A stretch of 62,000 nucleotides of DNA from Cristatella mucedo (taxonomy: Eukaryota; Bryozoa; Phylactolaemata; Cristatellidae). Of this stretch, positions 1-33,000 are shown one piece after another (position 1 is the stretch's first letter; the number at the start of each line of letters is the position of its first letter). Location of the stretch: assembly GCA_009760855.2 (NCBI GenBank), contig WPIO01000007.1:4832501-4894500 (forward strand), written 5' to 3'. The notes beneath the pieces were generated by a model. That model was not told the origin of the DNA. It ran no database searches and saw nothing but the letters and a program-made list of their open reading frames with translations. The translations under genes and the position numbers were made by a program.

Positions 1-114
1 AGTAATACTATGATGGTACTGCAAATACTAGTTCTACGTCAAAAGGGGGAGATAATATGCATGTGTAACAGCAACATATACATACATGCAAAATATAATT
101 CATGTTGTACAGCA

Positions 115-235
115 CACTAAGAAAATGTAATCCCTATCCTGATGCTTCACATATGCCACAAGTAACAGGGCTTGAGAACACGATCTCGATTGGCAAAGGC
201 GAGCAACCTTAACTCATGGGACAGACCAGGGCATG
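115..235 (-). mobile_element. SINE-A, degenerate copy
   Basis: On the minus strand this matches the SINE-A copies at 12944, 17460, 33425 and 53142: the stretch after the tRNA-like head (cttcacatatgcc on the plus strand), then a worn box B region and the head. Divergence is high, so it is an old copy. Confidence 0.5.
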
Positions 236-1554
236 AACTCTCATAGTCAAAATTGAATATGCTTTGCTTCGCCTGCCTTTGGTAAGCGATGGACATGTAT
301 CGTTAGAAGCTGTGCCGGATTCTTCGCGGATGCTTGCTATATAGTTAATGAGATTTCGCTTAAATGATGGCACTGTCCCTGGTTGCTTTGCGACTGGGCT
401 GTGATACTCGATGTTGTAAGCGGTCGAGATGTGCCGATAGTGATTTTTGTGACAGGGGGCAGTCAAGGGAGGCACTCCGGTGGGCGAAAGAGGCGAAGGC
501 GGTTTTGCTTCCCCCTTCTCCGTGCGCAGTGAAATAAAGTGACGGTGTTAGTAGTCAACGGGAGTTCTGTGCTGTACTCGACGGCAACCAAACTAGTCAA
601 TTTTAATTAAAAGATGATCAGCACGTGGACACGTTCGGTGCATGAAACTCAATGCTGATTCGCCTGCTGGCACTGACAAATAACTTGCACAGAATTAGAT
701 TAGGTTCTTGATTAAGCCCATTTTGAAACACTTTTCAGTTTTCCACCTGGACGGATTCTACTAAGGTAAATAAGAACTCTGAGCATGGCAGTTGGCTCAC
801 CAGCTAGGTCAGCAGACACTGAGGCCCACCTTTCAAAGTAAAGTCGGAGTTTCGCAGGATTTTTCACGAAGACAGGCTTGTGTTTTAATAAGATCGAAGC
901 CATAGACAGTGGCACGTGGGATTCTCAATCAGAATAGCTGGGGAATCACTAATCACGGCAACCACAACTCAAATCTGATTGCTACTAGCCTGCATTTCAG
1001 TACCAAGTCAGCCCTTATCTTCTGTCTGTGTACAACATCCACTCGACAACTAGATAAGTGGTACAATTTAGACTTTGTACGCCAATTTGAAAATTATTCT
1101 TATAATACCATGCTTAATCACTGTTCATTTATGGAAGTGCGAATCCAGTTGAAATTGACTAAACACAATTGGAAATCAAGAGCACTGAGTGTGACTTGAT
1201 AGTTTTAATTATGCCTGCTCATGATTCTAAGGCCGAAACACTATAATGTCAGCAAATGCCGAGATGCAAATTCCTCAGAAATCTGTGCTTATTTAAAGGT
1301 CTCGAATCTGACTGTAAGATTACAATAAGGCCTATTAAGCTAAGGAAAAAATTGAAGTTATGAGAACAAGTATGAGTTATCAAGGTTTATTTCCTGGTTT
1401 GAATCTTAACTGGTTCTGCCAATAACGAAACGTCAGTTTACGAAATCAGACAGCTGCTAAAAATTCTTAGCGAGGCTGGAGCTCTTATTAATCGGAATGG
1501 ACAGGTCTGTGGCATAGATCATGTAACATGGAAATTGAAGGGATTGCTGGTTAT
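236..1554. other. No gene recognised
   Basis: Moderately AT-rich sequence on the 3' side of RBSN. I see no conserved protein, splice-flanked exon or repeat family that recurs elsewhere in the window. Short open frames here have no recognisable domain. Confidence 0.4.
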
Positions 1555-1620
1555 ATAATAATAATAATAATGAATTTGATAAAGCACACTCAGAGAACTT
1601 CATTTTTTCTTGGCACTTTG
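1555..1620 (-). mobile_element. LINE-A 3' terminus (fragment)
   Basis: Reads (taa)n, then ttgataaagcac, then the tctgagagaa-type hairpin on the plus strand, which is the reverse complement of the LINE-A 3' end with its (ATT)n tail. Only the terminal 60 or so bases are present, a typical severely 5'-truncated insertion. Confidence 0.65.
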
Positions 1621-1872
1621 TTAGTTGCAATTTATGCTTTATGCTCCGTCGTGCTCGGATGTTGCCGTCTTTGACTGTGTGAAACAAGAGTCGAAGTTAA
1701 AGCACATGGACTGGCTGCAAATGTGTCCGCTGCAATCCACCACACAATTTCAAGAAATTGGATTCTCACTACTTGGTTTTGAATGAATACTACAGAGCAC
1801 TGCGTTAAAGTGCATCCACACACTTTCAACCTATTATACAGTTACGAAAGCTGAATTAGTGGCCTAAGGCAC

Positions 1873-2410
1873 GTGTTTCCTTTGCTAAAAGAGCTACAAT
1901 GGCTGCAGACTGATCAACGGATAGAGAGCAAAGTTCTTACGCTGACCCACAAGGCCCACCACTGCTTGGCTCCTCCGTACCTAGCTGAACTGCTGCATCA
2001 GTTTCAGCCTCTACGTACCCTCAGGTCCTGTATGGACAATAAATTAGCTGTCCCATTCCTCTGCTTGCAGACCGTTGGCGACAGAAGCTTTAGCTCTGCA
2101 GGTCCTAGACTGTGGAACTCGCTTCCACAATTCTTACGCAACGACGACTGCTCTCCTACTGCCGACTATGGCTCATCCTTTTCAGCACTCCTGAGCGGCT
2201 ACTTTCATGCTACTGGCTAGCCTCCTGACTCTGCTATGCTTCCCACTTTCTCTTTGTTGCATGAGACGAAGTCTGTTGGCTACTGAATGCATACCGAAAG
2301 CCGCTTGGGCTGTGAGTGCACTAAACAAAACTCTCCTGTGTAACACCCACATGCTCTTCAAGACTTTGTGGAGTTACAGACGGAGATACATACATATACA
2401 TACATACTAA
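1873..2410 (+). mobile_element. LINE-B, 3' fragment
   Basis: Encodes the C-terminal part of the LINE-B reverse transcriptase protein (motifs LTHKA, SYLAEL-like PYLAELLHQFQP, GDRSFSSAGPRLWN) and continues through the LINE-B 3' untranslated end, finishing in a degenerate acatacat tail. It is 5'-truncated and parallel to the longer copy at 15757-17215. No catalytic residues are present, so it is dead. Confidence 0.85.
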
Positions 2411-3825
2411 GAACTTTAGTACAGAAGCCGCTCCAGCTATTGCAATGTCGTGGGTCATTAACACAATCCGCGGCAATCTTCCCCAATCGGCCAGAAATCC
2501 TCATCGAAAACTTGCAGTCACAGCGCAATGTTGAACGAACTACAGATCAAGTGTGCTTACTAAGCTTTGCTGCAGTAGGCTTTGGGCTTTTGCCGGGCTT
2601 TTTGGCACTTCTTGGCTGCCAAATCGACAGTAGTAGTCTTGAGGACAATTTTCGCTAAACGTGCCGGCTGGTTCGGTAATGCTAAGCTAACAAGAAAAGA
2701 TCAGGTTGCAAAAAGATAAGCTCACAGCATAGAAGCCATTCCATGAACGTCTCGAATCATGTACTGGCAGAGAATAGAGGTGTTCCAGCTAGAAAACTAT
2801 GCACAGCCATGCCTTGGATGATAATGGGTGCTGATGACACGGTGATTAATGGCTTATATGACTACTTATCCGGTTATTTAAAAAATATTCGGTGATCCAG
2901 ATAATCTATTACCTTCCCACAGCATTTGCTTTTTTAGTTTGAGCATTCCCTGATGTGCCTATGCGGTATGCATTCTGATTTCGGATACCATAAGCCATTG
3001 ATGTGCTCGCATTTTGGTGGACGTGACTTCCATCGCATGGAAAGATTTCCAGTTGACTTAGTACCGAAACAGCGGGCGAATTATTAACGATACAAATGAT
3101 TACGCCAGCAACAGTAGCGTGCTAGTCAGCGTATACTACAGTGTATCGGTTGACTCGACAATACTCCGGAATGTACGGTGAGTGACATCGGCAGTGTCTT
3201 TTTTATAGAACTTCGGGGAAAGGGAGTAAGCTTCGAGCCCCAAAGCAGCAAGGCGACGGCACACACTCGCCACAAAGACAGCTCTGCTGCAGCTGCAGAC
3301 AGAACAGGGACTGCAGCCGTCATCCGAAAGAATCGCTACGTAACAAACGCAGCCCGGCACCAGGCAAGGAAAAGATCGTGGCCACAACGAGGATGGCAGC
3401 AGAGGCGGTCTAGCAGGACTGTACGGCACGACGGAAAGGCTAAAGTATCGCATAGAGCTCCTGTGCACCGCAACCTCGAGCGAGCAAGCAAGAGAGCAAG
3501 ACGCCAGCGACGGCAGTCCAAAAAATCAGGCGATAAAAAATTCCATCCCTCCACAGGTGGCACTCGCTCCTCTGCAGTCTTCGCATCGCTCGGCCCAGAT
3601 CGAATGCACCCGGCGAGAACTGCAGAGGCCGACTGGATGATGTCACGGCTCGGAAACACGTCACGTTTTCGGTACCCGGTGCAACGAGCGCGCTTCGTCG
3701 ATGTGCTAGGGCGGCTCCGTGCTGCTTTTTCTCGCTCGTCAACCGCTCTCCAACTCCCAGCGGCAGGCGCCTGCACCGGCGACACACCGAGACGACGAGC
3801 GCATGCCGTTTGAACCCACTTCAGC
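2411..3825. other. 3' flank of RBSN; no gene recognised
   Basis: Lies just downstream of the RBSN stop codon and probably contains its 3' untranslated region near 3826. I see no AATAAA in the RBSN sense close to the stop. The GC-rich part (about 3180-3825) has long open frames on both strands with no recognisable domain; these look like compositional artefacts. Confidence 0.4.
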
Positions 3826-23435
<19,610 letters not shown>

Positions 23436-24025
23436 TAGCTCAGCACCTATCAGATGAAGCCGGTTACAGGGAATGCATAAGCTTTAGGGAAATCTTGAGG
23501 TCATAATTAACGGTTTTCGCAGAAAAAAAGCAAACAGTAACAAAGCTCGTTACGTGAACTTACGAGTGTGCTAGGCTACTACCCCGGCATTGACTAAATG
23601 GCATCAAGTACTAACCTCCTTGTTCGGCAGCGATAAAAGGTCACGGATATCAGTCTAAAAAAGGATTAGCTGCGGCAGCATTCTTCTTTAGCTATCACGT
23701 GCTAGGCTAACTGGAGGCAGCCGTGGGCACACCAGCTTGAGGGCGCCGTAATCAATGCAGAGGGCCGTCTAGAGCGTTACACCCCCACGAGTGCTTCCGC
23801 CTCCGGTGAACAAGAGCGGAATGTAAAGTGAAAGCGAGAGCTCTGATGTGATTAGTATGCCTTATTATTTGTTCATTGGTCTCAATATAAGATTTTTCAT
23901 GATTAATTTCGAGTTTTACGCGTCCTATAAGTACAATATTTTACTTATCATGAGGTCGCTCTTGGACGGCCCGCTGTTACTTCCGCTCGTAACCGGTAAG
24001 GCAGACCCGGTTTGGTGGTCAAGTT
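23436..24025. promoter_or_regulatory. Divergent promoter region, RBSN / CHCHD3
   Basis: 590 bases separate the two start codons. The spacing implies a shared bidirectional promoter containing both 5' leaders. I see no clear TATA box placed for either gene. The transcription starts cannot be fixed from sequence alone. Confidence 0.6.
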
Positions 24026-24091
24026 ATGGGTGGCTCCGCCAGTACCCATCGGGTCACTGTTGAAGGCGCAGATACGTCAGGCGCGCTCAAG
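24026..24091 (+). CDS. CHCHD3: CHCHD3 exon 1: myristoylated N-terminus
   Basis: MGGSASTHRVTVEG parallels the human start MGGTTSTRRVTFEA. 22 codons, ends in phase 0 at CTCAAG before GTAGCT. Gly2 and Ser6 fit the N-myristoyltransferase consensus. Confidence 0.88.
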
Positions 24092-27000
24092 GTAGCTCAA
24101 TGTGATTCTTATAGTTAGCTGTCTGCTGTCCGGTCAACGCGCTCTTCACATTGCCTGGTATCGCGAATGCGGACACCCTTCAGCTGCTTGCTACTACGTC
24201 TGTAGGGAGACTTGCGAGCAGCGCTTGCACCCCATGTGACTTTGCGCGTCTTATTTAGCGCAGCTAGAACCAGCGACCCTATTGAAAAACTTTAAAGCTG
24301 CTGCATGAAGCGCAGGTTCGACAAATGTTCGGCTTTACCTGGTTTCTTCCACTACACCCAACATCACAATCGAAGATAAAAAAGCACCGGGGCTAGCTCG
24401 TCAGTATGCACTAGCAATCAGGCGTGCGAGAATGATGCCTACGATTATCCGCCTTCGCAGTTAAGACCACCGTGTGCGGCTACTGATGTTTGTGGTCTTT
24501 CTTGTACAACACGATCTTCAGGTGTTCTTTGGTCGCTCGCGGCCTGCTTGGTTTGAAGGTTCGCGCTAGACTCGGAGGCTATTGAGCTTGTATTGCGTGC
24601 CTTCGAACTGGCTCGCGTCATATCATCCGTTATAGGCGTAGAAGCAGTGCGCGCCACAGTAGATGACTTGAGGGCGTTGTTCCAATTGAATAATCCTGTG
24701 GCAATCTGTTGCCTGCGGATTGTGCATCAAAAGCCGCTTAGGCTCTTTTCAGTGAGCTGAGTCAAGTGCTCTACCGTAGCAGCTGGTTCCACCTCTCTCT
24801 GCTTTGTGTGGAGTGGCTGGTGGAAATGCATGCATATCATCATGCTCGCAGTCGAGGCATATTGCAAAATCGCAAACTCAAGCGGGAGTACTCCCTAGTG
24901 TCTTTCTGCTGTCATCATCCGGCCGAATCACATTCTCGATATTTTTGGCATTTCTGTGTTTGTACACTGTGCTGAACTCTCAACTGCTATTGCTTCGTAA
25001 TATTCGTGTCATAAAACTTGAATGCCCATCCGTGCACTCCCATTTTTCTGATATGCAGATGTCTGCATGTGCACGTGCTTGCGAACGTTACCACCTTTTC
25101 GTCTTTTCTTTCGCTGAAGATCTCACGTTTCATGCAAACCCTTGCGACCTCTTAGTACCTAAGAACTCTGGAGTACCTACAGCTTGCCGGTGCCAGCGAT
25201 GAGATCTGGTATAGATAGTCATGTGACTCTTCAAAGCAGAGCTCTGGGACCTTCAAGGCAGAGGATATTCAAAGCAATGAACAGTTCAGTTTTGCTATTC
25301 ATCGCTTTGAATATCCTAGAGAATAACACGTAACGTCAGAGTGATAGAAAACTAAAGGATCTTTATACATCTGTATAATTAATAATTTCATTCATAATGC
25401 TATATCGGTATGTCATATGCACTATACTTGTCTCTGCAGATGGCTTGGGCAATAGCAGACTTTGTTATCTGTTTTGTGACACGGTTTGACTCGGAGCAGC
25501 TGATGTAGACGTTGGACTAGCAGACAGGAAACTGTCAGGGATAGGGACTCTCGGATGAGGAACCGACTGACTTGGACCTTCAGACGGCAGATGGGGTGGA
25601 AGCTACCCAAATATTTGAAAGCAATTCTAGTCTTGCTTCAGCTGCAACCGGAGCCTTCAAATATGAAGGAGGCCTCTAAATATGACTGTTGCAGCCTCAT
25701 AAGTGAAAGGCTTTCCATGGCCAGGGCCTTGGCAAGCCATTGCACTAGCTCGGTCAAGTTATCTGCCAAATAGCAGGAGAAGCAGCTAATATCTAGTCAG
25801 TTACCTGGCATTCGGTGCCAGGCAGTGCAATAGTATAGCTCAATGGTTTGCCGTGATGCTTCTCGCCTACCTGCACTGGCTACCAGTCATGCAACAGATC
25901 GACTTTAACGTTTTGTCGCTTACTTTTAGGTCCTTTGATTATTTGACTCCAGCCTACCTATCATATCTACTGCCCCACCAGTCTAAGCATCGTACCACCG
26001 CTTTTTGGAGTCTAACTTTTTACCTATACCGTGTACAAACCTCAAACCTTTGGAGACATTGGCTTTAGTTCGTATGCTCCCAAAGCCAGGAACTCACTTC
26101 CGACTTGCGTCACGATATCCCCTGAATTGACCACATTTAAAAAGAAGTTAAAAACGCACCTATTTATGACAGCATTGAGGGGGTCCATGGGATTCGTCTT
26201 TTATGTGCCTATGCATGCTGACACTGTTGCATGATGCCACTAACCATACTTGCATGCTGAATCTGTGCATATCACACCTAAGAATTTTATTTTTGTTGTT
26301 TATCAAGCATGATACCACTCACCATTCGATCGTGTTACTTTTGCAGCAAATGTAAAGCACCTAGAGAGAGATTGAGTTATCTGAGGGCGCTTTATCAAGT
26401 GTGTTGTATTATTATTATGCTTGTCAGATAAAATGTTGCACTATGGTATCATATCTCACTTGTCTACCAAGTTGTCATAATAGTATTCTAGATCGACTAG
26501 TACTATAATTATGTCGAGCAGGCTGGTTTTGTGTGATCACATTCCTTCTGCATTCAAGGAGGCCACGAGTGACCTCATCCTGGTCCATGTCCCAAACGAA
26601 GAAGACAGGTAGTCTTTTAGACCTTGTTCCCACTGCCCTGCTTCTACGATGCATATATCTGCTGCTGCCATGCATAGCTAACATTATAAATGTCATTAGC
26701 CTCAGGTCATGTCCCAGTACCTTTCAAAAGAGCTGTCGTCAGGCCACTACAAAAGAAAGAAACACTAGACTGAAAGAAATTGAGAAACTTCTGTCCAGTT
26801 TGCCTTCTACCGTTCCTATCAAAGACACTAATACGAGTAGTGGCAGAAACATTTAAATTTCAAACCTTGCTAGTGAGCTCCTGTCTGGTTTTAGAGCAAT
26901 GCTCACACCACAGAGTCAGCAATGCTTCGGGTGCATAACGAGCTCTTTAGGATTGCCGACTCGGGTAGAGTATCTCTGCTTGTTTTTGTTGATCTTTCGG

Positions 27001-30000
27001 TAGCATTTGATATAATTGTTCAAGTCCTTCTCGAACGCCTCTCATCTCGCCTGGGCATCACTGATTCTGCACTGCTATGGTTCAGGTCCTATCTCAGCGG
27101 GAGACTCCGGAATATTGATGATAACGGACAAAGATCATACGATGAATCACAAAGCTATTAGGCCACTGCAGCTGACTATGAATATGGCTGCAAGGCTAGT
27201 CTCAAAGTCCCAGAGGTTTGAGCACGTGTCTCCTTTACTAAAAGAGCAAGGATAGATGCCGGTTTAGCAACGGATACAGAGCAAAGTTCTTACGCTGACC
27301 CACAAGGACCGCCATGGCTTGACTCCTTCGTACCTAGCTGAACTGCTGCATCAGTTTCAGCCTGCTCGCGCCCTCAGGTCCTGTGTGGACAATAAATTAG
27401 CTGCCCCATTCCTCCACTTAAAGACAGTTGGCGACAGAAGCTTTAGCTCTGCAGGTCCTAGACTGTGGAACTTGCTTCCACAATTCTTACGCAACGACAA
27501 CTACTCTCCTACTGCCGACTATGGCACATCTTTTACAGCGGTCCTGAGCTGCTACTTCTATGCTACTCACTACCTCAACTGCTCTCCTGACTCTGCTATG
27601 CTTCCCACTTTCTCTTTGTTGCGTGAGACGAAGTCTGTTGGCTACCGAATGCGTACCGAAAGCCGCTTAGGCTGTGAGTGCGCTATACAAAACTCTCCTG
27701 CGCAACACCCACATGGTCTTTATAACTTTGTGGAGTTACAGACGGAGATACATTACATTATGAGGTATCTCAGGGTTCTGTGCTTGGTCTGGTTCTTTTC
27801 ACGGTGTATTCATCTCTTCTTGCCGATATGGTTGCCAGGCACAACTATGTATGAACAAATCAAGTGTGATTCGAATTTGGAAAAGTTAACTCTCACAATC
27901 GGCTCTGCCAGCATATCTCCTTTTGAATCTGCACGAAATCTAGGTATCATGCTCCAAAGTGACCTTTCACTAGACGACCACATCAGCATCACAATCAAGT
28001 CTGCCTACTTTCAGTTTCTAGTTTCTAGCTGATTTAGCAGCCTCTTTTGTGTAGTGACAGGAGAGCCTTTACGGCTATCACCACTGTTGCAGAGGCAATT
28101 AGGATTGCCCACTGCAGGATTTGTACCCACTACCTCGGGACCAAGGTCGTGAAAGGGAACAGCCTTACCTAGTGTGGCATCACGGTTCACTTTTACCTAC
28201 AAAAAAATCTTGCTTAAACGGGGATACCACATCTAAATTAGCCCATGCATTTGTGACATCCTGTCTCGATTTCTGTAACCCACTGCTTGTTGGTCTACTC
28301 ACTTTTTGGTCCCTCCATTCTTTGGCTCCAGCCTACCTATCAGATCTACTCTCCCACCAGGCTAAGCATTGCACCACTAGTTTTTCTTAATTTGAGTCAT
28401 TTACCTACATCTGGTACGAACCTCAAATTCTTTGGAGACTGTGCCTTTAGTTCATGTGCTCCCAAAGCCTGGAACTCATATTCGACTGGCCGTCACGACA
28501 TCTCCTGACTTGACGACATTGAAAAAGAAGCTAAAAACGCATCTATTTCGCACAGCATTTAGTGGGTCTTTGTGATTCGTCCTTAATGTGCTTATGCCTG
28601 CTGAGACTGCATGCTGCCACTAACAATATTTGCATGCTGACCCCATTAATGTTATCCTTAACCATGTTATGCTTGTTGACATTGAGCATGCCACCATTAA
28701 GCTTTTGATAATCCTTACTTTGCAGCAAATGGAAAGTGCCTAGAAAGAGATTGAGTTCTGTGAGGATGTTACACAAATATATTATCATTTTTATTTATCC
28801 TTAGGTGGCACTGAAATTATGCAAAGTCTCTTCAAGTAATGACCATAGCTAGAAGCCAGTTTGAGACCTTCGGTGTGTACGAGCTAAATGAACGATCACC
28901 ACAAGATTTCAATTTAGTGAGTGAGATGGTAAGATGACTGTAAACCTTGGAGCTAGTGATGCTAGAGCTGGAGGAGGAGTAAAGAGGTCGGATAAGTAGG
29001 CTGGTGAAAGAAAGTGAAGTGACCAGCCAGCTAGACAGAGGATCTTGAAGTCGATTCGATGCATCGATAGGAAGTCTGTGAAACTCAAGACTTAAGTGGT
29101 GCTATGTGGCATCTACGCCGTTGAAGGCAGATGAGCCGAGCTACTGAGTTTTCTACCAGTTGCAGAGGATCAAGGGCACGGGCCAGAATTATGGATAAAA
29201 GGAATTGCAGTAAGCCAGGCTCGACGTCACAAGCATATGAACTAGTTAGTAGTTTGCCATACTCTCTCCGAAGCAGTTACCAGATTTTTGTGATGTTCGT
29301 CGGCCGATAGTAGGGGGCGGACTTTACAGCTGTCCTGGTGTGCTTATGCAATACATAGTCGCTATGGAATAGCATGCCCATATTTCGAGCGAACGTTGCT
29401 GCAAGCATTCTAGGTGAACCGATCTTGAGCTTGAGGTTTTGTCAGTTTCGGGGATGGTGCTTGAGCGCCTTTGGTGCTATCTGCTTACATTTGAAGCCTG
29501 TGGCAATTAGGTGATAGACTGTAAGCGCCACTCTGATTTCTCTTTTCATTTCATGATTACAGTTGACTTCACGTATAAGAATATCGGATATAGGAATACC
29601 CCACTTATAAGAATAGCAGTTCTGTGTTCCAGATTTTCTGTAGCTATAGTCTCACACTGCATATGGGAATATCCTGCCTATAAGAAGCATATGGGACTAC
29701 GCCATGTATAAGAATGGCCATTTGCCAGCTCGAGCGTATTCTTATAAGCAGAGTCGACCCTACGTGTTTTCTAGTTGGTAGTTGACTCGACTATTTTTTA
29801 GCTATAGCATTTGAAGTAGCGTTATTTTGCCTGCGTCGGGCGTTTCTGCTATCTGTATGCTGTTTTCATACATGTGAGTTGTACTTGGCCATGAATGGAA
29901 ATCTTTAACTGTTCCTTTAGATATCTGATTCTGTTGCAAAAAGGCTCCGGGATCGGCTCGACGAGGATAAGAAACCAGTCGAGCCCGGTGAGTGCTCATT

Positions 30001-33000
30001 CGTGCCTGCTGCCTACTTCTGCGCGGCTTGGTAACTGAGCATGTCCATTCGCTCATGTGGAAATCTGTTTTTGCAGAGAGGCCACCAGTTACAGATGCTC
30101 CCTCCATTCAGGTATGTATCTCGCTGCCCCAAAACGAAAGTGGAGTGATAGCCGTCAGGGGGGGGAGGTCGGGCCTCCACTTTCTTGCACAGTACAAGCT
30201 CGGCTGCTGCTGAAAGCCCAATCCCCTCACGGCTGCATCGGTTGTTTGCTGCTGCGATTTAAGGCTGGCCTGTCTGGGGGATTCGTTGCTGCTTCAATGA
30301 CCTCCCGAACATGTGGGTCGTCGTCGGTTGTTTAACCGTGACATTAAATGTTAGCCAAGATCACTTCCCAGTATAGCTAATGTCAATCTTGTCTTCCCCC
30401 AAGTCATATCGGTGCTCCTGTGCCATTGTGTGCTCATTACCCTCGAAATGGCTATTTAACGCTCAGACCCACACCACGCTGTGGGTTCACGACGATGAGC
30501 AACTATCGGAGCATGGCCTCACGATCTGCTGTTTGAGTGAATGCCATAGCTGACCGGCTGCCGATTGTTCGTGCACGCAGATGAGCATCGCCTCACTTTA
30601 ACCGACCGACTGCAGGCCACAGCAGCATGTTTTGGGTGGAATGCATGTTGCATTGTCAATGCTACCACTGCTCGATTTCAGCTTAGTGTGCCATGCTTTT
30701 CTTTTAGGTGGACTTGCATTTTTAGGAGGAAGAAATGTGTGCAGTCGGTGTAAAACGCCGTGGGCCATGTTTGACGTCGACCTGATCGGTGTATCGACGA
30801 TTGTAGGGGGTCTGCTTCCATTCGTTGCGGCTAGGAAGCCCCAACTTCCACAGTTGGCCAGGGTCAGCAGTTGAGATTGATGCTGCCCCCTCGAGGTGCC
30901 ACCCCAATGGGCTAGCCCATATCGTGGGTGCACCGCAGGCCTGGCTTTCTCAGCTCTCTTATCGTAGTAAGACAATCGGTCGATTGGGCTGCTTCGCAAT
31001 CGTGGGGGAGATTGTAACATCGTAATTATAATAATATTAATAGATTTGATATTGCACCCTCAGAGAACTCAATCTCTTTCTAGGAGCTTTACATTTGCTG
31101 CAAAGGAAGCACGGTCGAATGGTAATTCGCTTGCAGTCAGTGCCCATACTTCTGAGTGCTTGCGAAGTGTCGACTCGTAAAAGACTTTACCGTGCAAAAT
31201 AATAACCACCCTTTGCCCGTCGAAGCACGTGACCGTTGAAGCAGTCGACGGGTGCTGCATCGATTGCGTTATTTGCAGCAAATGTAAAGTGCCTAGAAAG
31301 AGATTAGATTATGTGAGGGTGGTAGATCAAATGTATTATTATTATTATTATTAATCTCTCTTACCTCATAAACCATGATATTACTCACCATTCAATCGCG
31401 TTTCCTTTGCAGCAAATGTAAAGCTCCTAGAAAGAGATTGAGTTATCTGAGGGCGCTTTATCAAGTGCATTGTTATAATTACTCCCTGAAAAACCTAACA
31501 ATCTAAAAATCTCATAGAAAAATGTATTTAAATCACAGCTTGTTCTGGACCGGGCTATACGATAGAGCCTTTCAGGGTCCTGCGATCTGCATCCAGAATT
31601 CATATTCTGCACTCTTGCCGAGTGTCGTGAGAGCCTTATCGGCTTTCACACCCCTTGCCACAGCCAATAGGATTTCTTGCAGCAGGACTTCAGCTTGGGA
31701 GTTGGATCACAAAGTGCTAGCACCTCACTACACGACTAAGACCCGGTGGCTATTGTACAGCGAGTCGGTGTTTTGCGGCCTGTCGAGCGGCAGTCGAGTG
31801 CTGCAGGGCTTACCTCCTTCGCTCGTCCTTCCTTGTAGGTCTCTGATGAGAGGAGTAGCCCACCTGATTTTCAGCGCTACTACGACGATCAGCTTGCGGA
31901 GCTGGACAAAGTGGTAAGCTGTGCCACCGCTGCCCAGTGTCAGCTGAGTTTTTGAGTGCGCTTGTCCCCTCGACGGTGGCAGCGTTGCTGCAGGCACTGC
32001 TGGAGCTAGGTGAGCCTACAGTTGTTCAATGTCAATGAATTGAAGTGCTGATCATAATTACTCAGCTGAGCGGTTCGCCCATGCTGTGGTTTGCCACTCT
32101 GTCCTCTTGGCTCAAGCTAATAGCAGGCAGGAGCGGCTGCACCACTATCAGTTAGAGATAATGATGCTGTGCGTGCTTGCGAAGCTTACCTGGTGGCTCG
32201 CCTGCCTGGCTCGCAGGGGGGGGCATGGAGGCCGGGCTGCTTGACGATTTTATTTTTTTTCTGTGCCCAAAATGAGGTGTCGAAGGCAGTCATTGCTTAG
32301 TCTGCAGTCGCTGGCTCACTCGCATACCAAGGACTTTTCTATGATCAATATCTCTATCCTGCTTTTTTGCTGCCACCACGCAGGCCTTCCAGGAAGCGTA
32401 GAATGTTGTCGATCCCATCGGATTAGATCGATTGCTGTCTCTTGCTGCTTAAGCATGCCGTGCACTCAAACAGTGTGAGCTCGATCGCACTCGTGAACTG
32501 TTGCTTGTATGTGAGACGTGGAGCCACTGCCGTTTTTCTTGTGCCTTGTTACCAGCTGCAGTCGGTAGCATTTTTGACCCTTGCTTTAGAGTGAAAAAGT
32601 GTACAGCAAGGTGCGTGACCAATACATCCAGAAAGTTGATCAGGTGGAGGCCAAGTACCTGTAAGGACCCATCGCAGCTTGTATGGCTCGCGCGTCTTGG
32701 CAAGCGTAGTAGTGCGCAGTGCGTCTGATCTCCGTTGCTGGCTCGCTGTCTGCGCTTGCCGGTCCCGGGTCAAGGTCGAGCGTTTTTGCTCGCAGCACTG
32801 CTTGCTAGCAGCCCGTGCCGCATGCTTATGCATTCTTTTTCCTCGCGTGTTCAGCATCGTGTAAGGCCTCATGAAGTGCGCCGGTCCAGCTGCTTGCTTT
32901 GTCATGCAGCCGTTGCCTGCGTGTTGCTTGTACCGCGAGCACGGGTCGGTTGAAGCCGATCGAACGCATTCAAATCGATACCCGTGTGCCTTGTTGTCCC

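Larger units (their letters stand above)
26520..28790 (+). mobile_element. LINE-A host copy carrying two nested insertions
   Basis: LINE-A sequence runs 26520-27150 (RT linker, then LLVFVDLSVAFD-type RT), resumes at 27765-28020 (gaggtatctcagggttctgtgc, then the GSASISPFESARNLG segment), and resumes again at 28190-28790 (C-terminus and 3' end). The breaks are filled by LINE-B (27153-27765) and a reverse SINE-B (28022-28190). Stops and shifts make it non-functional. Confidence 0.85.

Noticed and set aside
3178-3813. 211-codon plus-strand frame with overlapping minus-strand frames
   Set aside because: GC-rich, basic composition, no recognised domain, and open on both strands. It lies in the RBSN 3' flank; treated as chance.
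24445-24657. 70-codon Ser/Thr-rich minus-strand frame in CHCHD3 intron 1
   Set aside because: No domain, no splice sites in phase, low-complexity composition.
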